Positions 1 to 7,154 of a stretch of DNA of 42,752 nt are shown here, in pieces. The stretch covers positions 1 through 42,752 of the forward strand of contig CADCII010000040.1 of NCBI GenBank assembly GCA_902801515.1. Reading direction: 5' to 3'. The position numbers and the translations under genes were made by a program. Origin of the DNA: an uncultured Lachnospiraceae bacterium (GTDB taxonomy: Bacteria; Bacillota; Clostridia; Lachnospirales; Lachnospiraceae). The notes under the pieces are model-generated. The model did not search any database, had not been told where the DNA came from, and saw only the letters and a list, made by a program, of their open reading frames with translations. Numbering within the stretch: the stretch's first letter is position 1; the number at the start of each line of letters is the position of its first letter.

Positions 1-579
1 TTTATTGACGGCGGCACGAGCTACCAGGGAGCGATCGCCGGATACGCGGACGGAACGGTTTCCGGATGCCGCTATGTGGACTACGGGATCGGCGGCATCG
101 ACAATGTCGGTTACACCGGTGTGGCACAGCCCCTGGAGCATGTAGAGAAACAGGCCGGTAATGTCACGGTAACCTTCCTTGTGGACGATGAGGTCTATGA
201 CGAGGTCCAGGTACACTTTGGCGGGAATCTGGATAAGCTTCCGGAAGTTCCAAACAGAGGAAATGACTACTGGGTGTGGGATGAATTCGACAAGGATCAG
301 ATCCTGCGCTCCCAGACGGTGACCGGTTCTTATCACCGCGCCATCCCCACACTTTCCTCCGGCGGTGATGTTCCGGATTATCTGGTGGAAGGAGTCTTCT
401 ATGAAGACCAGGAGCTTACGGTCTCCGAACTTGTTCTGGACGAGAGTCCGGTCTCTACGGAATCTCTGGCCGGCCTGATCGGAGATATCCACGATGATAT
501 CCATGGAACCCCTGAGACGGAGATGGAAGACGCTCAGGGCAGTGCCGACGGGACAGGGCCGGAAGGGACCAGACCCTGA
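1..579 (+). CDS. C-terminal part of a GLUG-repeat surface protein (5' truncated by window)
   Basis: The reading frame is open from the first base, so the start lies outside the window. The first residues (GAIAGYADGTVSGCRYV, then GIGGIDNVGYTG) match the GLUG motif found in repeat-rich secreted or cell-wall proteins of gut Firmicutes. After the repeat comes a beta-rich segment and an acidic, proline/threonine-rich linker ending in TGPEGTRP. The protein stops abruptly at 577-579, while a well-formed continuation with a membrane anchor exists in another frame just downstream. The stop is therefore probably caused by a frameshift near 540-575. Known of the family: GLUG proteins are surface adhesin or protease-like proteins. 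The specific role is not visible here. Confidence 0.6.
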   Translation, partial: FIDGGTSYQGAIAGYADGTVSGCRYVDYGIGGIDNVGYTGVAQPLEHVEKQAGNVTVTFLVDDEVYDEVQVHFGGNLDKLPEVPNRGNDYWVWDEFDKDQILRSQTVTGSYHRAIPTLSSGGDVPDYLVEGVFYEDQELTVSELVLDESPVSTESLAGLIGDIHDDIHGTPETEMEDAQGSADGTGPEGTRP

Positions 580-581
580 AG

Positions 582-932
582 GTGAACGATTACGACGAAG
601 AGCTCACTGTCCGTGTGAAGGCGGCAAGCGGAGGCAGACTGTTCACTTCGGCAAAAGACGGAGACCTTACGGAGACCGAATACACACAGGATGGAAGCTA
701 TATCGTCTTTAAACTGGCGAACGGCGGCTCATTTGCCTATTACGAGTCTATCAGCCAGAATAAAAGTTCGCGGATGAAGCTCGTTGTTATGTGCATCGTT
801 GCGGCTGCCATCCTTCTGGCACTGATCCTTCTGATCCGAAGGATACGGAAGAAGCGGAAGGCAAAAAAGGCAGCCGTAGAAACTGAGAAGTCAGAACAGT
901 CCGGGAAGACTGAGGACAGCGATACGATTTAA
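582..932 (+). pseudogene. Frameshifted membrane-anchor half of the GLUG surface protein
   Basis: The frame is open from about 540 and reads DQTLKVNDYDEELTVRV, then a small beta-domain, a hydrophobic helix (VVMCIVAAAILLALILLI) and a basic tail (RRIRKKRKAKK), the layout of a cell-surface anchor. A GTG at 582 is the first possible start, but it has no ribosome binding site. The protein-like sequence begins upstream of that codon, so this is best read as the C-terminal part of the preceding gene after a shift of frame. A real inactivation, a sequencing error and a slippage site cannot be told apart from one sequence. Confidence 0.55.
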
Positions 933-978
933 GACAGGTGCTGCCGATAGATGGTTAGCCCGAGCATCCAAACAAATC

Positions 979-1019
979 ATATGCCCCCATATGTGCGTGT
1001 TTCACATATGGGGGCATAT
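979..1019. terminator. Bidirectional hairpin terminator
   Basis: A perfect 17-bp inverted repeat (979-995 pairs with 1003-1019) encloses a 7-nt loop. It lies between the surface-protein gene on the plus strand and minus-strand ORFs ending at 1039, so it can serve both directions. There is no long T-run on either side. Confidence 0.75.
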
Positions 1020-1038
1020 TCGTAATCCTTAAGGGGTA

Positions 1039-1260
1039 CTATTTCTTATCCCCGAGGTTAGACACAGTCCGGAGCCGTTCCCTGTCTCCGTACACCCGGT
1101 AATGCAGGTACAGCATCATGAGGTATGCGAACAAAGCGAACGCACCAAAGAAGACCGCGTTTGCCGCGATGATCACCTCCCGTACCATAGGCAGATCTCT
1201 TCCCTCCAGAAAATACGCGAGACCGTCCGCGACCGCCATTACAACGTTGACAATGATCAT
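1039..1260 (-). pseudogene. Fragment of a multi-helix membrane sensor
   Basis: This 73-residue frame holds two or three hydrophobic helices (MIIVNVVMAVADGLAYF; VIIAANAVFFGAFALFAYL) and ends with HYRVYGDRERL. The frame stays open upstream to about 1314, reading WRGRLDDRLYFS, but has no start there. It resembles the N-terminal membrane region of clostridial GGDEF or histidine-kinase sensors with the signalling domain lost. It overlaps another fragment in a different frame, as expected for decayed DNA. Family assignment is by feel only. Confidence 0.35.
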
Positions 1261-1840
1261 GGAAAAATACAGCCTGTCGTCCAGTCTGCCCCTCCAATTC
1301 CCTGCACATACGATCTACTCCTTCGCCGTATTCCTTTAGTAGCGTGAAAGAGTGCAGAGGGCTTTCCGGGAAACCGGGAGGCCCTTTTTGTATGGAGGAG
1401 TTTATTCGAATTATATAACGATAAAGATATTGCAGAGGGATAATACCGCCATCAAGAATGACAAAAATGAAAGAAATGAAAGAATTTTCGGGCATAGATT
1501 GATTTTGATAATACTGTCTCTGGTCTACACGAAATACAGAGAGAAACAGTTTCTGTGCTTCCTCCATCTGGCTGTACATTCCATCATAATTACTACGGCT
1601 TCCATGTACACAGGTTATTGCATAATGAGGACCTGTGCCACTGTAGGCGGCGGAAACAATACAGTTCTCATACAGATCGGAGAGACTGTGACTGTCCCTG
1701 AAATTGAAGGTTTCATCCCTGAAGAAGAGGGTGAATTTCCCGAAGAGACTGCCTTCTTCATATTCAGGTTTCCCGATATCGATTCTATGATCCCTGAGAT
1801 ACTCTCTCATCATTTTATCATTCATTTTCTCCAGACTCAT
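1058..1840 (-). CDS. Hypothetical protein with a decayed, chimeric C-terminus
   Basis: Start chosen at 1840, where an AGGAGG lies 5 nt upstream of ATG. The first 110 or so residues (MSLEKMNDKMMREYLRD, then GKFTLFFRDETFNF) look protein-like and soluble, but I recognise no family. From about residue 115 the sequence is low quality. It then runs through the unrelated EYGEGVDRMCRELE fragment and a frame that is antisense-like to the sensor fragment at 1039-1260. The native gene probably ended near 1500 and was fused to debris by a deletion. The good ribosome binding site argues that the N-terminal part was a real gene. Confidence 0.35.
   Translation of the reverse strand: MSLEKMNDKMMREYLRDHRIDIGKPEYEEGSLFGKFTLFFRDETFNFRDSHSLSDLYENCIVSAAYSGTGPHYAITCVHGSRSNYDGMYSQMEEAQKLFLSVFRVDQRQYYQNQSMPENSFISFIFVILDGGIIPLQYLYRYIIRINSSIQKGPPGFPESPLHSFTLLKEYGEGVDRMCRELEGQTGRQAVFFHDHCQRCNGGRGRSRVFSGGKRSAYGTGGDHRGKRGLLWCVRFVRIPHDAVPALPGVRRQGTAPDCV
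1286..1345 (-). pseudogene. Fragment of an AlbA_2/HATPase_c_4-type ATP-binding protein
   Basis: A 20-residue stretch containing EYGEGVDRMCRELE matches the conserved C-terminal motif of putative transcriptional regulators with AlbA_2 plus ATP-binding domains. Nothing else of that protein is present. The stretch is embedded in a longer ORF whose other parts are unrelated. It is a remnant, not a gene. Confidence 0.45.
1358..1389 (+). terminator. Rho-independent terminator with GAAA tetraloop
   Basis: A 12-bp stem (1358-1369 with 1374-1385, one or two G-T pairs) closes a GAAA loop and is followed by a T-run at 1385-1389. It is a textbook plus-strand terminator, yet no intact plus-strand gene lies upstream. 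It is probably left from a gene that has been lost. Confidence 0.75.
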
Positions 1841-2108
1841 AATTGCCTCCTGCAATTGAAAAATGAAATGACTTCAAAAAACTTTCATTTTTGTCATTTC
1901 TTTCATGCATCCAGGCATAGAAAGCTAATCCGGATGCGGCTGCAGTGCTGATCAGGCACTTTCCTGCAGGAAAGAGTTTCTCGACTCCCTCCTGTGAAGA
2001 GGAGAGCGAATATGGTAATCGCCTGTGTGAAAGGAGCAGAGATCACGGTGAGGCGGTGCCTGGACCTCGGATAAGAAACGATAAATACAGATGATAGGAG
2101 CAAAAACA

Positions 2109-2489
2109 ATGATGATACAGGTGAATGAAAACATCGATGAATTGAATGCAGCAGTTCACAGCTCCTCAACGCAGATGCAGAATGTGCAGAATTTAGGGCA
2201 GACAACTGTCCAGCAGGCAGAGCCTACATATGACGCAACTTTGCTGTCTGTCAGAAATATCCCGGAGACGTTGCTGAACCATATCAGCAACAGGTATGAT
2301 TTCCAGTACAGCCTCTATGATTATCTGTACCAAAAAGGCAGGCGTGACACAGAGAACGCTACGATTACCGGATATGAGATCGATCCGGACAGGAGAGAGG
2401 CGACCATAGACCTGTCCATAAATGACGGAGGCCATGTGACAGGAACCTACCGGATGTCTGATCGCAGTTTTTTATACCGGATGAGCTGA
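2109..2489 (+). CDS. Hypothetical protein, mobile-element region
   Basis: A 126-residue soluble protein starting MMIQVNENIDELNAA. The ATG at 2109 is preceded by AGGAG at a normal distance, so I prefer it to an upstream in-frame ATG. The N-terminal third is polar and glutamine-rich. The remainder (NIPETLLNHISNRYDFQYS, then TITGYEIDPDRREATID) looks like a small alpha/beta fold. There is no signal peptide and no family I recognise. It lies between decayed fragments and an integrase, so it is likely cargo or a backbone gene of a degraded integrative element. Confidence 0.5.
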   Translation: MMIQVNENIDELNAAVHSSSTQMQNVQNLGQTTVQQAEPTYDATLLSVRNIPETLLNHISNRYDFQYSLYDYLYQKGRRDTENATITGYEIDPDRREATIDLSINDGGHVTGTYRMSDRSFLYRMS

Positions 2490-2652
2490 GCAGGGACGGG
2501 CAGTAAACTATGAAAACAGAAAAAACTGTGTATCGGCCATCAGGGTGTTATCATGAAAGAGCCGCCTCCGGGCTGACTGGCCACGCTTCTGATATTGGCG
2601 AAACTGAGCAGGATGTGGATCCGGACAAAGAGATGTCATACAAGGATTTTTA

Positions 2653-2945
2653 TGCTTTCCGGGGAGATACCGCTTCGCGAAGGCATACTGCATTTGATAC
2701 GGAAAATGGAAAAAGCGATGGTCGTCCCGTCAGGGGATTATGGACTGTATGTTATCTGTGATGGAAAAACGATGATCGACCTTCTTTCCGTGTTTTCCGA
2801 AATGGACTGGACAGCCAGTACGGTGACAGCTGCGGAATTCCTGTGGTTTTTGCAAAACAGGAATCAGAGCAGCAATGTTCAACCTGTTCAACTTTCCGAA
2901 AATGAAATGTTGAACAGTGACAACACAGCCATTCTGAAAAGTTGA
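2653..2945 (+). CDS. Small hypothetical protein, possibly 5'-frameshifted
   Basis: The 97-residue frame starts MLSGEIPLREGILHLIR and continues with KAMVVPSGDYGLYVICDG, which looks like genuine protein. AAGGA lies 6 nt before the ATG at 2653. An overlapping ORF in another frame (2510-2761) ends its sensible part at MSYKDFYAF. Deleting one T from the run of five at 2646-2652 would join it to this frame as MSYKDFML. So either two coupled genes exist or one gene carries a frameshift in a T-run. Function unknown. Confidence 0.4.
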
Positions 2946-2947
2946 AC
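2877..2947. repeat. Four GTTCAAC/GTTGAAC heptamers
   Basis: GTTCAAC occurs at 2877-2883 and 2886-2892 in one orientation, and as its complement GTTGAAC at 2909-2915 and 2941-2947. The two orientations face each other, forming dyads across the end of the 2653-2945 ORF. They could be protein-binding sites next to the putative transfer origin, or simply repetitive coding sequence. Confidence 0.35.
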
Positions 2948-2989
2948 GGGTTTGACAACTTAACGTATTTATGCGCTTTTTTCGGGGTC

Positions 2990-3044
2990 TTAGGGGCCTG
3001 CCCCTAACCAAGATGCCGGCGTAATACAAAGGCGTATCTTGCTG
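2990..3044 (+). other. oriT-like dyad region (mobilisation remnant)
   Basis: A perfect 8-bp hairpin (TTAGGGGC at 2990-2997 with GCCCCTAA at 3000-3007) is followed by an imperfect inverted repeat (AAGATGCC at 3010-3017 with GGCGTATCTT at 3031-3040) and then GCTG. The IncP-family nick region reads TATCCTG|C next to an inverted repeat; TATCTTG|C at 3035-3042 differs by one base. No mobilisation genes follow, so if this is an origin of transfer it is orphaned. The assignment is inference from layout. Confidence 0.3.
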
Positions 3045-3448
3045 TTTTTCTCTGCCTGCAGGAGGAATCCTGTTTAACAAACGGCATTTTTTTGTATCGG
3101 CTCCACCTTCATTTCTTCATAATTGGAGAACTTGGACCAGGCGGGCATTATTGGCGAAAAGCTGCAATTCAACAATATCGTATGTCTGCCGCAGAGAAAG
3201 AATATCTCTTTTTTCATTTTTTCAGTTTTCAGTCAGGCAGTCGGATAGGTGTAATAATCAGGGTTTTGCAGAAAAGGGATCTGACATGGAATGACATGAT
3301 TTGACAGCGTTTGGCTATTGTTCTCATAACACTCGCCTGCTAACATATGCTAAGAAACATAGAATAGAGAGAGTTCTTCTTTTCATGGAAGGCTCCCTTT
3401 TTTTGTGTACAGACAGTATTACGGCCACAAGCGAAGGACTTCACTATG

Positions 3449-3485
3449 ATAAGAATGACAGAATTCCTGCCGTTCTTATTTTTTT
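3449..3485 (+). terminator. Rho-independent terminator
   Basis: A 9-bp stem (3449-3457 with 3471-3479) with a further short pairing inside is followed by seven T residues (3479-3485). It would stop transcription before the integrase gene. Confidence 0.6.
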
Positions 3486-3749
3486 ATGCTTTTTGTTTTC
3501 TGTATAAGGCTTGTGAAAACTGTCATTTTTATCACATGGAGAAGGCAAGGGGTTTATGAACAAACAATGGATGACGATTTACATGGCAAAAGATCCGGAA
3601 GATCTGAAGAGCAGTTCGGATCCTTCGCATTCCGGCTTTTAAACTTTAAGCAGAGCGAGACAGATTGGGATACTGCGTGTGATCAGATCATGCTCAGGCA
3701 AATGAAACATAAGTGATTTTATCAGGTACTTCAGAAAGGGGGTGATTGT

Positions 3750-5132
3750 ATGCGGACAGATCATATAGCGGCTTCAGTCCGGATGGCTGATAAGATCCGT
3801 CTGTTCAGGGTAATGCTTAACAACCCTGAGTATGGTACAATCACCTCAGACCTCAGCTCCGCGATTTGGAAAATGGAAAAAGAGCTGATTGATTCTATTC
3901 ACACCAGTGCTGTCACTGCGCCCAGTGATCGGTATCCGTACTGGAGCACTGCCGTCTATGTTAAGGAGGGAAATACAAAGAAGCGGAAGTACATCCGCAG
4001 CAAAACGCAGGCCGGACTCTATGAAAAGCTGTATGACCATTACTTCGGCGTGGGAACGCTCGACCAGATCCACGCTTTATGGGCAGATCACCGCAAGAAA
4101 TATGAGAGCCTTGCCCCGGAAACGATCCACAGGGAGAACCAGCGCTGGAACAAGTATCTTCAGGATACAGGTCTCGGACGGATGCGGATCAATGACATCG
4201 ACAACTTCATGATTGAAGACCATGTCTACTCTCTGATCAAGGATTACCAGCTGAAAGAGAAGGAGCTCAGAGAGATCCAGTTCCTGCTTCGGAAGACGTT
4301 CCGATTTGCCCAAAGGAGCAAGGTGATCACGAAAAATCCAATGGAATATGTCGAGATCAACAAAACCGGCTGCGCGCCGGCCACGCCAAGGCTCAGCAAG
4401 ACCCGCATCTTCCTGTCTGACGAAGCAGCCAGGATGGATACGGAGATCACACGGGAGCTTCTGGACGTCCCCTGGAATACCACTGCCCTTGCAATCAGGC
4501 TTTTGTTCCTGCTGGGGCTCAGGATCGGAGAAGTTGTTGCTCTTCGCCTGTCCGACATCGACTGGGAGGAGGAAACCATCCATATCCAGCGTGAGGAACA
4601 AAAAGACGAAAACGGAAAGCCGGCAATTGTCGAACACACCAAGAAGAAAAGCATCTACGGCAACCGGATCCTTCCGCTGGGAAGAGAGGGCACCCGGCTG
4701 ATCCGGGAGATTCTCAGGATCAACGAAGACAACTCATTCAAGGACGGGGATTACCTCTTCCTGGGCGAAAAGGGGACGCGGATCACCAGCCGGGCTGTCG
4801 ACAACCGGATCCGGAAGCTCTGTGCCCGCGCCGGGATCGAACCAGCCAAGTCGGCGCATGATATCCGCAGGACGGTTGCCACCAGGCTCTACCGCAGCAC
4901 CCATGACGTTGAGCTGGTGCGGCAGTTCCTGGGGCACAGCGATGTAAAAACGACCTGGGGATATATCGTGAATGTCGATGCGGAGAAGGAAGACCGCCGG
5001 AGGATCGTAGAAGCCCTTCAGGGTGATTCTGGAGGCGCCGGCGCAAACATCGTAGACTTTGCCGCCTACTGTAAGAAAGAAGCCTCCAGAGGGCGTACAG
5101 GAGGTAAAAAAGGCGGGTTAGTCAGTGGTTAG
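3750..5132 (+). CDS. int: Tyrosine site-specific integrase
   Basis: A 460-residue phage/ICE-type tyrosine recombinase, which inserts and excises an integrative element by strand exchange at an attachment site. An N-terminal AP2-like arm-binding region (about 60-95) precedes a SAM-like core-binding domain (about 100-200) and the catalytic domain (about 215-425). The catalytic set is complete: Arg258 in LLGLRIGEV, a candidate Lys near 300, His370 and Arg373 in SAHDIRR, His396 in LGHSD, and nucleophile Tyr405 in TWGYI. GGGGGTG lies before the ATG. The stop is 67 nt from a tRNA-Gly 3' half, the likely attachment site. The gene looks intact although the surrounding element is degraded. No excisionase lies beside it. 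Confidence 0.93.
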   Translation: MRTDHIAASVRMADKIRLFRVMLNNPEYGTITSDLSSAIWKMEKELIDSIHTSAVTAPSDRYPYWSTAVYVKEGNTKKRKYIRSKTQAGLYEKLYDHYFGVGTLDQIHALWADHRKKYESLAPETIHRENQRWNKYLQDTGLGRMRINDIDNFMIEDHVYSLIKDYQLKEKELREIQFLLRKTFRFAQRSKVITKNPMEYVEINKTGCAPATPRLSKTRIFLSDEAARMDTEITRELLDVPWNTTALAIRLLFLLGLRIGEVVALRLSDIDWEEETIHIQREEQKDENGKPAIVEHTKKKSIYGNRILPLGREGTRLIREILRINEDNSFKDGDYLFLGEKGTRITSRAVDNRIRKLCARAGIEPAKSAHDIRRTVATRLYRSTHDVELVRQFLGHSDVKTTWGYIVNVDAEKEDRRRIVEALQGDSGGAGANIVDFAAYCKKEASRGRTGGKKGGLVSG

Positions 5133-5150
5133 TCAATAATCATAATAATG

Positions 5151-5189
5151 GAAAACTCCGGAAACCTGCCATCTGACAGGCCTCCGGAG
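5151..5189 (-). terminator. Terminator of the former tRNA-Gly gene
   Basis: Stem CTCCGGA (5156-5162) with TCCGGAG (5183-5189), plus an inner CCTG/CAGG, is followed on the minus strand by TTTT (5152-5155). It lies 3' of the tRNA-Gly fragment and also just after the integrase stop. Confidence 0.6.
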
Positions 5190-5199
5190 CAAAAAGAAA

Positions 5200-5248
5200 G
5201 AGCGCGAGACGGGATTCGAACCCGCGACCTTCGCCTTGGCAAGGCGAC
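5200..5248 (-). tRNA. 3' half of tRNA-Gly(GCC): attachment-site remnant
   Basis: On the minus strand this encodes a complete anticodon arm (loop TTGCCAA, anticodon GCC), variable bases, a T-arm with the loop TTCGAAT, and the 3' acceptor strand. The D-arm and the 5' acceptor strand are missing: no partner for the acceptor strand exists up to 5300. It is therefore not a functional tRNA. Tyrosine integrases commonly use the 3' half of a tRNA gene as attB, and an integrase ends 67 nt away, so this is an att core or a relic of one. Confidence 0.8.
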
Positions 5249-5347
5249 ATGAGATAATACTATACCCATCCCGGTTTGTCAACTGTTTATTTCCGTTTTT
5301 CACAGATCGCATCAGTCTTATATCTTATTAACGGTGATCCGCCTGCA

Positions 5348-5376
5348 TTGCATGAGGTTTCCAACTGTGAGATAAT
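5348..5376 (+). promoter_or_regulatory. Candidate promoter for the aldo/keto reductase gene
   Basis: TTGCAT (5348-5353) and GATAAT (5371-5376) are separated by 17 nt, about 90 nt before the start codon. The rest of the 5250-5463 gap shows no gene. Confidence 0.45.
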
Positions 5377-5463
5377 GTAAATGGACAGAAGGCGGCAGGC
5401 TTTGATGAACTGTGCCGGACAGATCAGACATTTCAGATGAGTCATTCAGAAGGAGATTGGGTT

Positions 5464-6423
5464 ATGAAATATAAAGAATTCGGAAATACAGGAATGCGTA
5501 TCTCGCAGATCACGCTCGGAACGTGGGGGATGGGCGACGTATGCTGGGATCACTATGACGAATCGACAAGAGTCGATGCGATTAGAACCGCTGTGGAGAA
5601 TGGGATCAATCTGATCGACACGGCTCCTGCTTATAATAACGGTGCAGCGGAACGGGTCCTGGGCAGGGCTCTGGCCACGCTGGGCGTGAGGGATGAGATA
5701 TTTATATCAACCAAGTGCGGGCATTGCTTTGTGGACGGCAAGGTGTACCGCAGGGACGGTTCCAGGGAGAATGTCCGCAGGCAGTGTGAGGAATCTCTGG
5801 TAAACCTTCAGACGGACCATATTGATCTGATGCTGATTCACTGGCCTGATCCGAATACTCCTTTTGAAGAGACCATGGATACCCTGAATGAACTGAAGAA
5901 GGAGGGGAAGATCCTTCATGTCGGAGTATCGAATTTTTCGATCGAGCAGATCGAAGAGGCAGGGAAGTATGGTTTGATCGAGGCGATACAGCCTCAGTAT
6001 TCCATGGTGTTTACCCAGCAGGAAGAGCTGATCAGATGGGCGTATTCAAAGGGGATGGCATGCATGACCTATGGATCTCTCGGAGGCGGTATCCTGACCG
6101 GCAAGATCAGGCAGGCGAAGGAGTATTGTGAGACGGACAGCAGGAACCGTTTCTATAAGCATTTCCATGAGCCGCTGTTCACCGAGGCGATGAAAGTTGT
6201 TAAGGTTATGGATGAGATATCTGCGGAACATAACGGAGTAGCCCTGTCGCAGATCGCATTGAACTGGTCATTCCAGAAAGAGTTTGTATCAACGTGCATC
6301 GTCGGCGCGCAGACGAAAGAAAAGGTTCTGGAAAACTGTGCGGCTGCGGACTGGTCGCTGAGTGACGAAGAGCTCGCAAGACTGGATGAGGCTGTAAGAA
6401 CCTACCATGATCAGGCTGTATGA
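5464..6423 (+). CDS. Aldo/keto reductase
   Basis: A 319-residue NAD(P)H-dependent oxidoreductase of the AKR superfamily, which reduces aldehydes or ketones in the cytoplasm. The start at 5464 follows AGAAGGAG; an in-frame ATG at 5437 lacks such a site. The family pattern is visible: the catalytic Asp and Tyr in LIDTAPAYNNG, Lys in STKCGH, His in LMLIHWPDPNTPF, and KILHVGVSNFS. C-terminal cofactor-binding residues lie around CIVGAQTKEKV. It overlaps the following acetyltransferase gene by 17 nt, suggesting translational coupling. The physiological substrate cannot be read from sequence; members of this YeaE/YajO-like group are mostly uncharacterised. Confidence 0.9.
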   Translation: MKYKEFGNTGMRISQITLGTWGMGDVCWDHYDESTRVDAIRTAVENGINLIDTAPAYNNGAAERVLGRALATLGVRDEIFISTKCGHCFVDGKVYRRDGSRENVRRQCEESLVNLQTDHIDLMLIHWPDPNTPFEETMDTLNELKKEGKILHVGVSNFSIEQIEEAGKYGLIEAIQPQYSMVFTQQEELIRWAYSKGMACMTYGSLGGGILTGKIRQAKEYCETDSRNRFYKHFHEPLFTEAMKVVKVMDEISAEHNGVALSQIALNWSFQKEFVSTCIVGAQTKEKVLENCAAADWSLSDEELARLDEAVRTYHDQAV

Positions 6424-6949
6424 CGAGGTCCCGTATCTCGGAAATGAACACATAGTATTAAGAAAACTGGAGGAGAAAGATGCCGGTGCGCTTCGTGAGC
6501 TCACAGACAGCAGCAGAGTTTACCGGTACCTTCCGACCTTTCTGTTTGAAAAACAGTACGAAGATCCTGACGAGGTGATCCGGCTCCTCTACACAGACTG
6601 TTTCGACAGGAAGGAATCTCTCATACTTGCGGTATGCAGACGGGATACAGACAGTTTCTGCGGCCTTGCAGAGTTCTATGGATTAAAACAGGATCTTCAT
6701 AAGACCTGTATCGGTTACCGTCTGGCGGAATCCTGTTGGGGACAGGGAATCGCCACGCAGGCGGTTTCACTGATGGTGGACTATCTGTTTGCGAAGACGG
6801 ATATTGAGATCATAACCGCAAGTACGATGGTCGAGAATCGCGCGTCTGCCCGGGTACTGGAGAAAAACGGTTTTATACGGACCAGCTGCGCAGTACCGGA
6901 AGACTGGGGGTATGCAGAACCGACGCTGGCGGATAAATGGTTCCGGTGA
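6407..6949 (+). CDS. GNAT-family N-acetyltransferase (RimJ/RimL type)
   Basis: A 180-residue protein of the Acetyltransf_3 group. These transfer an acetyl group from acetyl-CoA to an amine of a protein N-terminus or a small molecule. The N-terminal NEHIVLRKLEEKD is typical. The acetyl-CoA pyrophosphate loop is seen as AESCWGQGIATQAV, and the C-terminal VENRASARVLEKNGF is the usual last motif. The start lies inside the aldo/keto reductase gene (17-nt overlap), and no better in-frame start exists, so the two are probably one operon ending at the hairpin at 6973. Confidence 0.88.
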   Translation: MIRLYDEVPYLGNEHIVLRKLEEKDAGALRELTDSSRVYRYLPTFLFEKQYEDPDEVIRLLYTDCFDRKESLILAVCRRDTDSFCGLAEFYGLKQDLHKTCIGYRLAESCWGQGIATQAVSLMVDYLFAKTDIEIITASTMVENRASARVLEKNGFIRTSCAVPEDWGYAEPTLADKWFR

Positions 6950-6972
6950 CGGTGAAAAAGATAAAATAACAG

Positions 6973-7014
6973 CGGGAGCACTCTGGCGGGTAATATGATG
7001 CCAGGGTGCTCCCG
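6973..7014. terminator. Strong hairpin terminator
   Basis: A 15-bp stem (6973-6987 with 7000-7014, one G-T pair) is followed by GTTTATTTA. It lies between the plus-strand acetyltransferase gene and the minus-strand lipoprotein gene and probably serves both. Confidence 0.75.
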
Positions 7015-7154
7015 TTTATTTACAGATATACGTTCAAAACTTCGCTGCCCGGATGCGCTGACACTCAATGAAGTCTGGTAGCTAAAGCTGCGTGCATCGG
7101 GGAAGGACTATGCCAAGGCTGGACTGATCTGACTGCAGTCTGTCATGAACAGTA

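Larger units (their letters stand above)
2946..3749. other. About 800 bp without a supported gene
   Basis: This AT-rich stretch upstream of the integrase holds the oriT-like dyad near its left end and a terminator at 3449-3485. I see no convincing protein-coding gene. Open frames at 3092-3304, 3301-3507 and 3486-3716 have neither good ribosome binding sites nor protein-like composition. A short frame at 3556-3642 (MNKQWMTIYMAKDPED, 28 codons) looks more protein-like and could be the start of a lost gene. Confidence 0.5.

Noticed and set aside
1352-1951. 199-codon plus-strand ORF
   Set aside because: It is antisense to a minus-strand ORF with a strong ribosome binding site, runs through the terminator at 1358, has no site of its own and its composition is not protein-like.
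5200-5300. Complete tRNA-Gly gene
   Set aside because: Only the anticodon arm, T-arm and 3' acceptor strand are present; no D-arm or 5' acceptor partner exists upstream on the minus strand.
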